Positions 1-10,448 of a stretch of DNA of 64,000 nucleotides are shown in pieces (position 1 is the stretch's first letter; the number at the start of each line of letters is the position of its first letter). A model generated the notes under the pieces. That model was not told the origin of the DNA, made no database searches, and saw nothing but the letters and a program-made list of their open reading frames with translations. The position numbers and the translations under genes are program-made. Where the stretch lies: contig NW_024609944.1 of assembly GCF_016920785.2 (NCBI RefSeq), positions 1,054,001 through 1,118,000 on the forward strand, written 5' to 3'. Source of the stretch: Ixodes scapularis. Taxonomy: Eukaryota; Arthropoda; Arachnida; Ixodida; Ixodidae.

Positions 1-237
1 CCTCATCCCCGGCCAGGTCGTGACGCGACATAACTTATCAAAAGTCTTGCTGTCACTGCCACGACCGGCCAGAGTGAAGCCGAAAAAGTATCCTATAGAA
101 CATTTTGTAGCTTTCTCGGAACGACCCCCCTCAAGGGAGAGTCGTCCCTCTGCCCTTCGTCGGTTGTTGGAGTGACGCGAAACAACTAACCGCCTTGGCC
201 CAGCGGTTACAAATCATACTGCTCCTTAACTCGCCTG

Positions 238-366
238 CCAGCGTTCCCGGTGTCAACTGCAATTTACGCCAGTTTACCCAACACCCGCTGACAATCTCGA
301 CCGCCAGTGTTCCCGGTGTCGACTGCAATTCCCGCAATCTTTCCGACACCCACTGACAAAACCCCA
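238..366. repeat. Two-copy 66-bp tandem duplication
   Basis: Units start at about 238 and 304. Both contain GTTCCCGGTGTC followed by ACTGCAATT and a later ACACCC.CTGACAA. The copies differ at roughly one base in six and keep frame with each other (66 = 22 codons). Confidence 0.7.
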
Positions 367-804
367 TCTGCACCCCGGGCCTCGACAAGCGCTTGCTTGC
401 CTACCGCATCATTCCAAGCCTAAATCCTCAATATGGAATAAGTCCTGGCTGTGTTCCCTCCTGCCAGTCGCTATCCTGCCTTCCAGCGAACATGCCGTGG
501 CTCTCCTCTGCCTCCGAAGACGACTTTCTTACATCTTAACCGCGCTCCTCGTGTTTCCCCCGGTTGGGTCACCTTCTGCCAACCACTATTCTGGGGTACC
601 CGAGAACGCGCGTCCGCAACCTCGTCCTTCGAGACCTTTAAGTACTCGATTCGAGGAGACACCTGCTGAGCTCTGCTTTGAGACAAGTCACCATAATTCC
701 AACATACTTCGTCTCAACGGGCATCGTTAGCGTTAGTGAAAAACACGCTCAGCGAATCCATGGGACTCTCTGGGGACGACTAGAAGCAGAGGCATACCGA
801 ACGG

Positions 805-822
805 GCCCCACGTTGGGCGCCA
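805..822 (-). other. Primer binding site (tRNA-complementary)
   Basis: The minus strand reads TGGCGCCCAACGTGGGGC. It begins with TGG, the complement of a tRNA 3' CCA end, and is of the Lys-tRNA-like class common in Gypsy and BEL elements and retroviruses. It lies 6 bases inside a putative LTR end (minus strand ...CCCCACA, 829 upward). Confidence 0.6.
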
Positions 823-828
823 TTTTAA

Positions 829-2890
829 TGTGGGGTTTCTTTTACGGAGGAGGTCCCTCTATACTAATAATCGCCACTCGATCGGTATGCGCTCCGCCCG
901 TCACCCAGGGAGTTACACACTGTAACGAGAAGACAGCGAATGGGTTTACGGTACCTCTCGGTTGCCCGTCGTCAAGAGCCGGTAGTCCGGGCTTTCCAGC
1001 CCTTGTTGTCGCCCGTCGATCAGAGCTCACAGTCGGGGTCCGTGTCCAGGCCTGCTGATCGCCTTTCCCACGCCAGCGCTGCGTAGGCTGGCTGTCCCGG
1101 GCTATCAATGCCCGAGTCTCGCTGCGGAACCACCCCGGGATCGTCATAGCCCAGGTCATATGGCCCGGGCTTGCCGTTTCTACCGGTCTTGCTCCAGACC
1201 TCGCTGGTGGACCGCTCCAGGGTTCGATGGGCCAGGCCAGGCAGCCCCGGCTCCGTCGTTCTTGTCCAGCTTAGCTCCAGCCTCGCTCAGCACGCAATGT
1301 CTCGCGCCAGCTCGTGTCGTCTCCGTCGGCCGCCTGTCACGTGCCCTCTGCCTCGTCGTTCACCCTCGGCTCCCACACTTTGAGCCTGCCCAGCCCTGAG
1401 GCTTCTGTCGCAGCCACGCCGTCCACCTAGGGTGAATCAATTTTAAGCACCTCGAGGAGGTCATTAGGCCAATCACAAAGGTGCCCAGAACACCCCTTCC
1501 CTTCCCTCCCCGCTCCGTTCTACACACAGAAGGGAGGCTGAGACAATGGAGAGAGAACTTTCAAATCATTTAAGGAGCAAAATGACACAGAATGAGGCGT
1601 TTGCCTACTCTGTAGCACAATCTCTGGATCGTTGGAACGAGGTCACAAGTGCCCGAAGTTCAGGGCTTGTGTAATGCAGATGGTGTATGAAAATGAATGT
1701 AAATTTCGGCAGAAATAAAACGCCCCCGACCTTTACGCATCTGAAGGCACATCTGTCCACTTGTGTCTTGAAATATACACATCCTGTTAATATGAACTAC
1801 ATTTTCGAAGACCAATCTCTGCTTATGAAATTTTACCACACATCGCTAGAGGAAAACATAATCTGTCAAGCAGTATATGTTAATCTGAATAATATTAATT
1901 CTGTAGTGCAAGACTTTAGAATTGGTTCTTGGAGGCAAGCTGCAGGGATGCCTATCGCATAAGATAGCTTGAGAAACCCCTACAGACATTTTGCAACTTT
2001 ACCCCAAGCGCCAAGGAAGCGGCTTGGAATGTAGGTGCACACGAATGCAGACGCTAGCTAGCGCAACGAGTGTACCTACAAACCCGGCAAGATCTTTGGC
2101 GTTTTTGTAAATTAGCAAAAGGTCTAGTGCACATAATAGCATCATCTGCTACTCAGACGCACAGCCTGCACTAATACCGGTAATCAAACATGCTTTCTAC
2201 CCATTACCTTCACTTCATGGGTTGCACGAATTGCTCGAAACCTGTTTATACTTCCGACAGAAATGCGAGTAGAAAAGCAGGCTTATCGAAAGGGCATCTA
2301 GAATGTTATTTTACTTTTCTGTAGTGTAAATGAAAATACTGAACCCGACTTTTGCAATTAACACGCAAGCTGTCCTATTTTTGAAGTGAGCGACAACTAC
2401 ATTCCAGCGGGTTCACTTAATGAGAAGCCATTCATGTGGCATGCGTGCCAGTGTCTACAGTGGCAAGTGAAAACATGGATGGCCAATCCGCCATTCTTGT
2501 CCAGCTCGCTTGCACCCTTGCATTTAATTGCATTATAATTATAATTTGAACCAATATTCCTCCTTAGCTGAAATTACCCCGCTCTTTCTTGTGCAACAAA
2601 ACTCAGCAAGGCAGGCAGGTGAGCTCTTTGAAGGTGAAAACAACAAGGGGTTGCAAAATATATCTCACAGGTACACACTATTAAGCAAGCAGAGAAGAGA
2701 AAATATATACTATGTTTTTGCAAGGAACGGAAAACATCGAACAGCATTGTTGATAACAATCCAGTGGCGTCGTCTACTCCCTCGTCACTATGTCGTGTTG
2801 CCACGGGACGGCTCCCCTAGGGGAGATGAAGTGGTTTGCCAGCTGGTCCCTGATGCTGATTGCTGCTGGGCTGTTATTTCCAACTAAGCT
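829..2890. other. No recognised gene; possible LTR then unassigned DNA
   Basis: GC-rich sequence to about 1440 (possibly LTR), then AT-richer sequence. Several open frames of 70-126 codons exist (for example 678-1058 and 2528-2887, plus strand), but none shows a motif I recognise. A short imperfect inverted repeat sits at 2030-2080 (TGTAGGTGCAC against GTGTACCTACA). Confidence 0.4.
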
Positions 2891-2934
2891 CCTGTTGACA
2901 CCAAGATTCCAAATGTCAGCTCGCTACTGACCAT

Positions 2935-3690
2935 CCCTTCCTCCTTTCACTGTCAGCATATCCCGGAGGGCAGTAGGCTTCATCCCGTGTCAGGAAGTTG
3001 TAGAGGCAGACTCCCGCTTTTATCATGTTTTCACAGTGCTCAATAGTGCCATGCATAGGAACCAGAGATTCACGCCAGCGAGACACAAGGATTCCGAAGG
3101 CGTTTTCTACTGTACGCCTGCCCCGGAAAGTCTGTCGTTTAAGATCTGTTTTGGGTAGTCCAAGCCTCTTCCGGGGAAAGGTCGCATGAGGTATGTTTTC
3201 AACGGGAAGGCTTCATACCCCAGGACGCACAGAGGTGGTGCAGGCTGTGCGATTACAGGGATTTGGAGGGTGTTGGCAGCTAACGCCTTTCCGAAGTTAG
3301 GCTCTCTCAACACACCGCCATGGAACTAGTTCCCGGCAGCCCCAATGTCCACCAGTCGAAACCTGTTGTGGGAATCAACAACAGCCAGCAGCACCATTGA
3401 GTAGAATTTCTTGTAGTTGTGAAATATTCAGCCAGAGTTTGATGGGCACCTGATCGCAAAGTGCTTGCAATCTATTGACCCAATGCCGTTAAGAAAGTTC
3501 CACTTGACGCAGAACTCCCTCCGGATCTCTTTCCACGGTTGTGATGTGGGTGGCTGCAGCACTAACGGAGAGAGGCAGTCCCAGATGGCTGGCAGGGTTT
3601 CCTGGAGGATCCCCGATAATGTTGCTTTATGCATCCGGTAACTTATTGCCACATGGCACAGAAATCTTGGTGATGCAAGGAACCTAGAAA
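2935..3690 (-). pseudogene. PIF/Harbinger-type transposase remnant
   Basis: Read on the minus strand, pieces in neighbouring frames give the core of a HARBI1-like DDE transposase, which cuts and pastes its own element. The first catalytic Asp lies in GSIDCKH near 3478, the second in LVDIGAAGN near 3350, and the third acidic residue is Glu in GYEAFPLKTYLMRPFPG near 3210. The family's closing block RTVENAFGILVSRWRE follows near 3110-3065 after a frameshift. Stops interrupt the frame just after CPSNSG (about 3427) and after the second Asp (about 3325). The N-terminal HTH region is partial and no terminal inverted repeats were found, so this is a dead copy. The family call is firm; the gene is not functional. 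Confidence 0.82.
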
Positions 3691-3884
3691 TGTGAAAAAA
3701 AAGAATTGTGAGACTTAGTACTTAGATCAGAGCAACTGTTTGGTCAGTCATTTCCACTGTTTGTGACCGCGTTTTGAGAACGACATACGAGAGTACTGCG
3801 TCAGACTTATATTGCTATATAGGGAATATGTGAATTTGTACTATATGTGTCCGAATGACGCTCTACGGTGTTTGAAATTAGTTT

Positions 3885-4445
3885 CTATTTTAAAATCGCC
3901 CGCAAAAATCAGGGAATCGGCACATGAAGTCAAAATTGACCTCAAATATGGGATTTACTGACCAAAGTTACTCATTAAAACTTTGAGTCTCAATTTTAAG
4001 TACAAAAATAAAAAAAACAAGAATGCCCGATGTTCTCAAATGGGGCACCTTTTTTATTTGGTTAAATATGTATTTTATGTAGTAAGTGTTCCAATAATAC
4101 GCTGATCCGCTTATTTATGGGTGTCTCAAAATAAAGTTACAAGCCGATACTACTGACCCGTCAAACATTAGCAACTGAACCTATCAAGTTGAAACTTATC
4201 TCGAATACATACTTCACTGGCCCCTTTACACATTAAAAATCAAGTCTCTATTTAAAGTACGAAAAAAATAAAAAAAACGGTCCATTTGAGGCTTTTTTTT
4301 TCTGGAGTTGAGACTTAAAATTTGAATGCGTGCATTCGACCAGTGAAGGAAGCATTTGAGGTAAGTTTCTGCTTGAAACGTCGCGTCCCTGATTTTTTCT
4401 GGCGATTTTAGAGCCCAAACTTTATTTTGAAACGCATTTTCAAGC
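3885..4445. repeat. Fold-back repeat with three copies of a ~100-bp unit
   Basis: A unit containing TAAAATCGCC...AAAAATCAGGGA...CCTCAAAT...CACTG(A)CC...TTGAGTCTCAATTTTAAG occurs at about 3885-4010. A shorter direct copy lies at about 4185-4260 (CACTGGCCCC...AAGTCTC...TTTAAAGTAC), and an inverted copy fills about 4300-4440. The outer two copies make a hairpin-forming element. No coding content. Probably a non-autonomous DNA transposon; borders are approximate. Confidence 0.65.
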
Positions 4446-4595
4446 CCGGGCCTCTCAAAATGTTGGAGTAAATCAGAGCGGATGAGTTCCCGTTTTGCGG
4501 TATTTTGATACGAGTTGGGTGTGAGTACGGCAGTAGCACACCAGCTAGAAGCATAACCTAGTCAATCGATCATCCGCAAAAAGGAAGTGCATATC

Positions 4596-4864
4596 CATGG
4601 GCGTACCAACCGCGGGGGAGGGGGGCCAAGGGGGCGCTCGCCCCCCCCCAGTTATCAGAGTGGGGGGGGGGGGGGGGGGCAAAGCGTGGTGTTTTGCCCC
4701 CCCCCCCCCCCCCCTGAAACAGCCGCCAGTGGGCAGGGCAAATACTGGCCGGCGGCGTCCAAGGGATACCAAAGGCACCGCCCCACGTCCCTGAGGGACG
4801 AGGGGGGGGGGGGGGCGGTTTGGCTTGGTTCTCCCCCAGTTAAAAACAAGTTGGTACGCCACTG
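4596..4864. mobile_element. hAT-type MITE with 8-bp target duplication
   Basis: The terminal inverted repeats are CATGGGCGTACCAAC on the left and, on the opposite strand of the right end, CAGTGGCGTACCAAC. An exact 8-bp duplication, TGCATATC, flanks the element at 4588-4595 and 4865-4872. CAGTGGCGTA ends and 8-bp duplications are typical of hAT-superfamily non-autonomous elements. Inside are an 18-G run (4662-4679) and an 18-C run (4697-4714) facing each other, and further G runs at 4802-4815. No transposase is encoded. Confidence 0.85.
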
Positions 4865-5064
4865 TGCATATCAAATATGTAGTACATAGAGTGCCTCAAT
4901 GTTCTTCTGTCTTTGGTGATGCCATCGTTTGTAGTACCCGATGCCGACAGCACGCGCTCAAGGCGAAAATACAAAGAAATCGCAGGAAACAAAATGTCGC
5001 CTTAGCATAGTCAGCGCTACGAGCGCGTGCAGGGACACGCTCTTTCACGCTTTCAGAAAAAAAA

Positions 5065-5345
5065 AAGCTTTCAAAACAAAGGCCCCAAGCAAAGCGCACA
5101 TGAAGGCATTACATACCTCAGTGTGGTGGCCAGCCGCTCAGCGGGCGAGATGGGAGAGCGATGTGTAAGCGCGTGTAGAAGACGGCCGTGGACGAGCCCG
5201 AGCAGTTCGTCGAATGAAGCCTTCGTCATCCCGCAGAAAGGGAAACGAAAGAATTGACTCCCTCTGATAAGCGACATGATTATCGACCCTGGCCTTAAAG
5301 TGGTATTCTGGATCAGACTTGCGCAGCTCCTGCACTAGAGGGTAA
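5065..5345 (-). pseudogene. PIF/Harbinger-associated N-terminal fragment
   Basis: On the minus strand, LRKSDPEYHFK (frame at 5138-5335) and then MTKASFDELLGLVHGR and HRSPISPAERLATTLRY (frame at 5071-5277) match the N-terminal block that precedes the DDE domain in PIF/Harbinger transposases. A frame change and a duplicated stretch near 5240-5290 separate the parts. Nothing of the DDE core follows. The fragment ends near 5065. Different strand context and degree of decay suggest a separate insertion from the copy at 2.9-3.7 kb. Confidence 0.65.
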
Positions 5346-5638
5346 AATTCTCCAAACAGTGTGCGCTATCAAATATGTCTCGTAAGTACATCGTGCATGT
5401 ACTCTGGAGCCGGATTCGGCGCCATAAAAGCACCGCTGCAATTTTTTTCTTTCTTTTCTGATCTAAATACATCGCGAATCGGCTCTCCATGGTTCCTCCT
5501 GGTTCCTCCAGTCTGAACAAGTCTGGAAAGACATGCAAAAGGAAACGAAAATAGACCATCAGCTTATGTCGCGGTTGTCATGTCGACGCGCATGCGTAGC
5601 TGGAAGTGCGCACCGGAGCGCGCTGGACCGCGTTGGAG

Positions 5639-6035
5639 TATAAACAGCCCTTTCCTACGCGCAGTTGCGTTTGAGAGCGTTTGAGTGCGTTTCACTGCGT
5701 TGCGTCGAGAAACCAAAGCGAGTCACCGGCACATCTGTGCTTCGTATGAAGCGTGGAATCAAATTCAAGGAATCATCTTGGCACGCGACATATCAAGCAG
5801 AAATACCCTGGTCTCTCGCAGACGCAACGCATTCAAACGCTTTCAAACGCGACTGTGCGTATGGGCCTTAAACGGCAAAGAAATCTCGAAGTTCTCCAGC
5901 AAACCCTTTGGGCGAAGCTTGGGAAAAGCGGATCCCAGCCGCAACCGATGTCAAGCAAACGGCGCGTGCCACACGCCGTCTGCTTGACACCACTTTCTTT
6001 GGCTATGAAGCCAGTGCATAGTTCCATATAATAAA
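5639..6035 (+). other. Fold-back element with TATAAA and AATAAA at its flanks
   Basis: Inverted arms of about 55 bases at 5655-5712 and 5805-5860 share AACGCA.TCAAACGCT.TCAAACGC in opposite orientation. A TATAAA box at 5639-5644 precedes the left arm. A 92-codon frame (5753-6031) has its stop overlapping an AATAAA at 6030-6035. The frame crosses the inverted repeat and has no known domain, so I treat it as chance coding inside a repeat rather than a gene. Confidence 0.4.
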
Positions 6036-6194
6036 AGGCTATGGCCAAAGCTTTTGGCGTCTATTGATAATGTCGTCTGGAAATGCTACCTTTGTAAACT
6101 TTTATGGAAATTCTAACTTTGTATTATCCTCAACTGTTGTGTCGTTTGATAAAGCATCGGGACACGAGTCGCTTTAGTAGTGTGTGACATATTC

Positions 6195-7312
6195 TTAGCT
6201 GAATGTTACAGAGGAATATCCAAGGGCGTAGACATGGGAGTGAACCACAGGATTTTCCGATACGTGGATGATTTTTCTGGTGCTTGTGCCACATCCCCAT
6301 GTCTGTAACGACGACATTATAAATACAACGATAGATTTTTTTTCCTCTGAATCACACGACTCACCTTCACCCACCGAACTATGGTGTCAAAAGGGCTGCA
6401 GTTCTTGGATTTAAACTTGTACTTCGACAAGGACCACGTATGCTGGAAGTACGAGCCACGGTCGAAGAAAGGCATTTTGCCTTTTTCGTCTGCTGACTCA
6501 AAATTAGTGAAACGAGGCATTGTGTTGTTGTTGAAGAGAACCTTCCTAGACAAATCGTGCAAGCATAACATGGGCGAAAGCTTTTATGATTAGGTGCGAC
6601 GCCTTAAAATGGCAGGCTATCTAGAGCGTTTCTTGAAAGAAGTCAAGGATTAAAAAAAGAAAAAAAGAAACGGAGAAGAATGCAGCCGACCAGAGAAAAA
6701 AAACAAGACCGGTGGTAATTCCCTCGGTCCACGGGCTGTTTCATAGCCTTCAAAAAAGTTGCCGCACACTTTGAAGTGTCCCTGGTGTTCTCTGCGCCGT
6801 CAAACGTTTGCAGGCTGTGCTCAAGAGTTAACAAAAGAAAACTGGGGCTTGCGCCAATAAACACGCCACGCAGTACATTCAATGTGCAACGTAGTTTTCT
6901 ACGAAAAAAAGCTGGAGGTACACCTCAGCATTTCTTATGAGTTGTGAATGCGAGGCATGCAAGCCGCTCGTCCTCTCGCTCTGTCGTCTGCTGCGTACTA
7001 GTGCGCGCGCGCTTCGAGGTATCGGAGGCCATGGCGCAGCGGCCAATGCGAGCCCCGTCGACGCACGCCAGCCAATGGAACCGAAGGCCAATCGCTCCTA
7101 TTCGGATCGCCGAAACTAGGAGCCGTTTTCGCGCTTCAAACTGATGACGTCAGCTTGTTCCATGAGGCAGTTAATGCTTTTGCATTAATACCTATGACTT
7201 GTGGTAAAGTAAATATAGGTCAAACTGGGAGCTGCATCAACGACAGGGCACGCGAGCATGCCCTATCTGTTAGAAGCTTCCCAGCGGGTAATCTAGCAAT
7301 TCACTGCGCCTA
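6195..7312 (+). pseudogene. Penelope-like element PLE2, copy A (broken)
   Basis: Three blocks in order match the other Penelope elements in this window. At 6381-6590 is the post-catalytic RT segment (GLQFLDLNLYFDKDHVCW, then SADSKLVKRG). At about 6715-6840 is FKKVAAHFEVSLVFSAP. At 7193-7310 is the GIY-YIG nuclease start, CGKVNIGQTGSCINDRAREH. Frameshifts and stops separate the blocks, and about 290 bases (6890-7180) of promoter-like DNA split the GIY-YIG domain from the rest. The RT active site is missing, so the copy is 5'-truncated and dead. Relatives lie at 44.7-45.2 kb and 58.7-59.3 kb. Confidence 0.75.
6930..7180 (+). promoter_or_regulatory. CCAAT/CRE-rich segment inside PLE2 copy A
   Basis: GC-rich DNA carries three CCAAT pentamers (7043-7047, 7072-7076, 7088-7092) and one perfect TGACGTCA (7145-7152) within 110 bases. 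The segment interrupts the Penelope coding order. No gene start could be attached to it. It may be an inserted LTR or promoter fragment, or part of the element's own terminal sequence. Confidence 0.35.
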
Positions 7313-7715
7313 ATTTTGACGAAACAAAAATAGTTAGAAAACTCAAAAACAAAACTGATATAATTGTTTGAGGCCTACTGCATAAGGGTAAAGGGAAAGG
7401 ACAGCTGCGTAAGCGCACCGTTATGCACTTAACCGAGAGTTTGCCTTTTGTGTCGGGAGCCCGAATTTGTGTACAAATAGTTAGTGTAGATTCATAAAAC
7501 CTTCAGTTGTAAGTTATCGCTTGGTCCTGTCTCTTCTTCATTGGGTCCACGTATTTTTAGGCGCTTTACGAATTAACCTCACTACGTTGTACACGTTAAA
7601 GACCTCAGGCTAGCGGTAGAACTACAGTGGCTAAATTTCTCATCTACAGCTAAGAGACGAGTCGCCCGTTGAGGCAGACTAAGTTCTACGCTGTATAAAC
7701 ATACACACAATAGTA
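7313..7715. other. No recognised feature
   Basis: Unassigned sequence between the Penelope fragment and the TATCGATA array. No open frame above 60 codons and no repeat that I can recognise. Confidence 0.4.
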
Positions 7716-7719
7716 ATGC

Positions 7720-8430
7720 AAAACTATCGATAGTAATATAGATAGTATGAATAGTCGCCAGAAATCTGACTATCGATAGTAAAAGCTGTCGATAGTATAT
7801 CGATAGTCGACTATCGAAAAACTATCGATAGTGCTGTCGACAGTCGACTATCGAAAAACTATCCATAGCACTATCGATCGTCGACCATCGAAAATCTATA
7901 GATAGTATTATCGATAGTCGACTATTGGAAAATTATCGTTAATCGACTATCGGAAAACTATTGATAGTCGTCTGTCGTAAACCTATCGATAGTACTGTGG
8001 ACGGTTTACTACCGATAGTTTTGCGACACTAGTAGTTTGCGTCGTCCCTTTTATTTTTTTTCAAATGGGACACCAACTAACCCAAGCACTTACCATCCCA
8101 ACTTTGGTTCAGCTTTCAGTGATGCCGAAGACGGGAGTTTGGGCGAAGAGAGGAGAAAGGGATGCGAAGCGGCGATGCGGCAACTGTGTTCGCTCTAGTA
8201 CTGCAAAACTATCTATAGTACTAACGATAGTCAACTATCAAAAAACTATTTATAGTACTATCGATAGTCTACTATCGAAAAACTATCGACAGTACTATCC
8301 ATAGTTGAGTATCGAAAAACTATCGATAGTACTATCGATCGTCAACTTTCAATAGTTCTGCGACACTATCGATAGTTTTGGAGAAACTATTGATAGTATC
8401 GATACTCAAATTATTGATAGTTTTGCACCA
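7720..8430. repeat. Degenerate ACTATCGATAGT palindromic array
   Basis: Two blocks (about 7720-8035 and 8205-8430) are built almost entirely of variants of ACTATCGATAGT and GACTATCGAAAAACTATCG. I count about ten exact TATCGATA octamers plus many one-base variants. The blocks are separated by about 170 bases of ordinary sequence. Unit length varies between about 12 and 30 bases, so this is not a simple tandem satellite. The palindromic units can form many alternative hairpins. Confidence 0.85.
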
Positions 8431-8794
8431 CTAACACACAACCAATTTTTTGTTAAGCTGTACCCGCGCGCTTTTTACTTCTTCAGAAATGCCCCGCGCC
8501 TCAGCACGCTCGCTCACGATGGACGCTAGCAATAAACTTGAAATAAAATTAAGAATTACAAAAAAGCCAAAAGTAAATCATTGTTAGCGTTTTGATAAAA
8601 CATAAACTGTGGTGCACTGTGTTTCTTTTTTTATGCTTTAGTGGTGCTGATAAACAGATGCTGAAAGATGCTCATAAACAGTTTCTATTTCTACAAAATC
8701 ACAGCCCAGACAACTATAATTTTACGTCGTTTCAAAAAGAAAGCAAATCGCACGCAATACGCACGAGCGCTGAGGATCACACTGGCCAAAAGCT

Positions 8795-8930
8795 CTTCAT
8801 CTGCAAAACGCTGTGCTGCGAAGATCGCACTGCTCAGCATGCGATCTTCACAGCTCAGCGCGCACGTGTACGTCGATTCCGAAAGCGAGCGAAGCACGCA
8901 CCGCACGCACAAGCGCTGAAAATGGCACCA
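8795..8930 (-). repeat. Short dispersed repeat (copy 1)
   Basis: On the minus strand: TTTTCAGCGCTTGTGCGTGC...TTCGGAATCGACGTACACGTGCGCGCTGAGC...GAAGATCGCA. The same order (CAGYGTTCGTGC, GTGCGT, CTTTCC, AAGCGATGAACATGC, CGTGCTGG) recurs on the plus strand at 20180-20290 and 34190-34270. A 10-bp hairpin, GAAGATCGCA/TGCGATCTTC, lies at about 8819-8850. Confidence 0.6.
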
Positions 8931-9535
8931 CGGTAAGAAGCCATCCTCTAGCTACAGCCGTGACTCGTGCATAATTTGGCGCCAATCAATACAAGCTTGC
9001 ATCTAAAGGTTTAACTCGGCGAAGCAAAGGTGAACAGCAAAATTCGCGCTGCCAAAATATATTACGACACGACGCTACGTATTCGTCGGAAACCAAATTC
9101 CACGCGATGTACTCCGCCGAAGCCAACACATGATGTCAAAACGTCATTTGCGTGTGCGGCTTCATCTGCGCACAAATGACGCACTTGTAAACGCTGAAAA
9201 CTTGAGTGCCAACCGGCGCACAACATCAGCAAATAGGGTACTCGCAAAATATGTTTGAATAGTTCAAACGTGGTTTCAGATTCGGAGCCCGTCGGAAATC
9301 CGACCCATGTTTTTATCCACATTGCTCGTGCTCCACGCCGCCCGTTGACCTCTGTCGGTAAAAGCGGACGCCGAGCGAACAAACCTTAGCTCGCCCAGAT
9401 CGGCGACGAACAGCCCATGGCCTGAACCCACCCGGAACGCCCGACCTGCATGCGCAGCTGCGAGCGTGGAACTTATTTGTACCGGAAACATTCTGCGTCA
9501 TCTATGAGAAAAAGGCTACATATAAATCGCGGGTG

Positions 9536-9616
9536 AAACCTTCCAAGCGAATATCGTTGCATGGCGCCTTTAAGGGGGTTAAAGGGGCCATGCAACGATA
9601 TTCGCTTGGAAGGTTT
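9536..9616. repeat. Near-perfect 81-nt hairpin
   Basis: Arms at 9536-9573 and 9579-9616 pair over 38 positions with a single G/G mismatch, leaving a GGGGG loop. The first 30 pairs are perfect (left arm begins AAACCTTCCAAGCG). Either a snap-back relic of a transposon end (TTAAAGG at the apex resembles the TTAA ends of the element at 59.5 kb) or a microRNA-precursor-like hairpin. Confidence 0.85.
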
Positions 9617-10440
9617 TTCACTTTGCACGACCTTACCGCAACTAGAGGTAGCCAAGTACACTCGCACGCAACACCACTCTCCAAAAAACTCCTTTTTTAC
9701 GGTGTCATTTCAATGACAAAAGGCGAATCATAACGATGTCTGCAACTCAGCGCGTGTCCTTGTGCTTTGCCAACACCAGCGCGCGGCTATGATTAACACT
9801 GGCGGCATATAATCAGCTCCAGATCACATGGCCACTTGTTCTCGCTGCGAGTTGAGGAAGTGAAAGCTGCTCGTTTTTCTTTATTTTTTTCTACGACTTC
9901 TGCGTGTGGTGAAAAGCGAACGCGTGTTTCAAAGTATTAACATCAGGGATTCATTCGCGTTATTTACGCAAAGTACAAAACTTGCTGCATCGCTTATGGG
10001 TAAACGGAGTAGAACTGCCGCCTACCACCTGAGAATTAAAGTTATGGCGGCGTCAAGCACGCACCGAACGCTTAGGCTACGTTCCAAATCTTACCGGAGT
10101 ACCTTGTCTCCTACCTCTCCGGGTAAAGTCACGTGGCAATGTTAGTAAAGCTACCGCATCGGTTTTGATACGGCCTAGATTATTTTCTGCATTTCCCTGG
10201 ATTTACTTCGTTTCGGCCCTTAGCTGATAGTAGCTGACAGCCAAGGACGTTTAAATGTCCCAGGACCCGGAATAAGGTGATGTTCAGAGACGCCGCAAAA
10301 AGACCTCAATCCGAGACTGCCTTGCGCACCGATGCCACCGACGCGCTCTTATCCAAGCTCCCATTGTCCGATCGCCGCTCGGATGGCTGCGTTTGGCTTA
10401 GGCTACGTCTGCTACTTGCCTGCAATCTGCTTTGTCTGTC
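9617..10440. other. No recognised feature
   Basis: Ordinary-composition sequence with only short open frames (up to 79 codons at 9906-10145) and no recognisable motif. Confidence 0.4.
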
Positions 10441-10448
10441 CGTTGTCG

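Larger units (their letters stand above)
1..828 (-). mobile_element. 5' internal end of an LTR retrotransposon (partial)
   Basis: I read this stretch as the leader end of a minus-strand LTR retrotransposon running off the left edge. The support is a tRNA-type primer binding site at 805-822, followed at 829 (reading outward) by a TG that could be the LTR border. No gag or pol motif is recognisable in 1-800; a minus-strand 85-codon frame at 131-388 lies over a 66-bp tandem duplication. The LTR itself would occupy part of 829-1650, but I cannot find its far border and no second copy is in the window. Confidence 0.4.

Noticed and set aside
7720..8430. Hammerhead or other ribozyme in the TATCGATA array
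   Set aside because: No CUGANGA and GAAA core; only simple palindromes.
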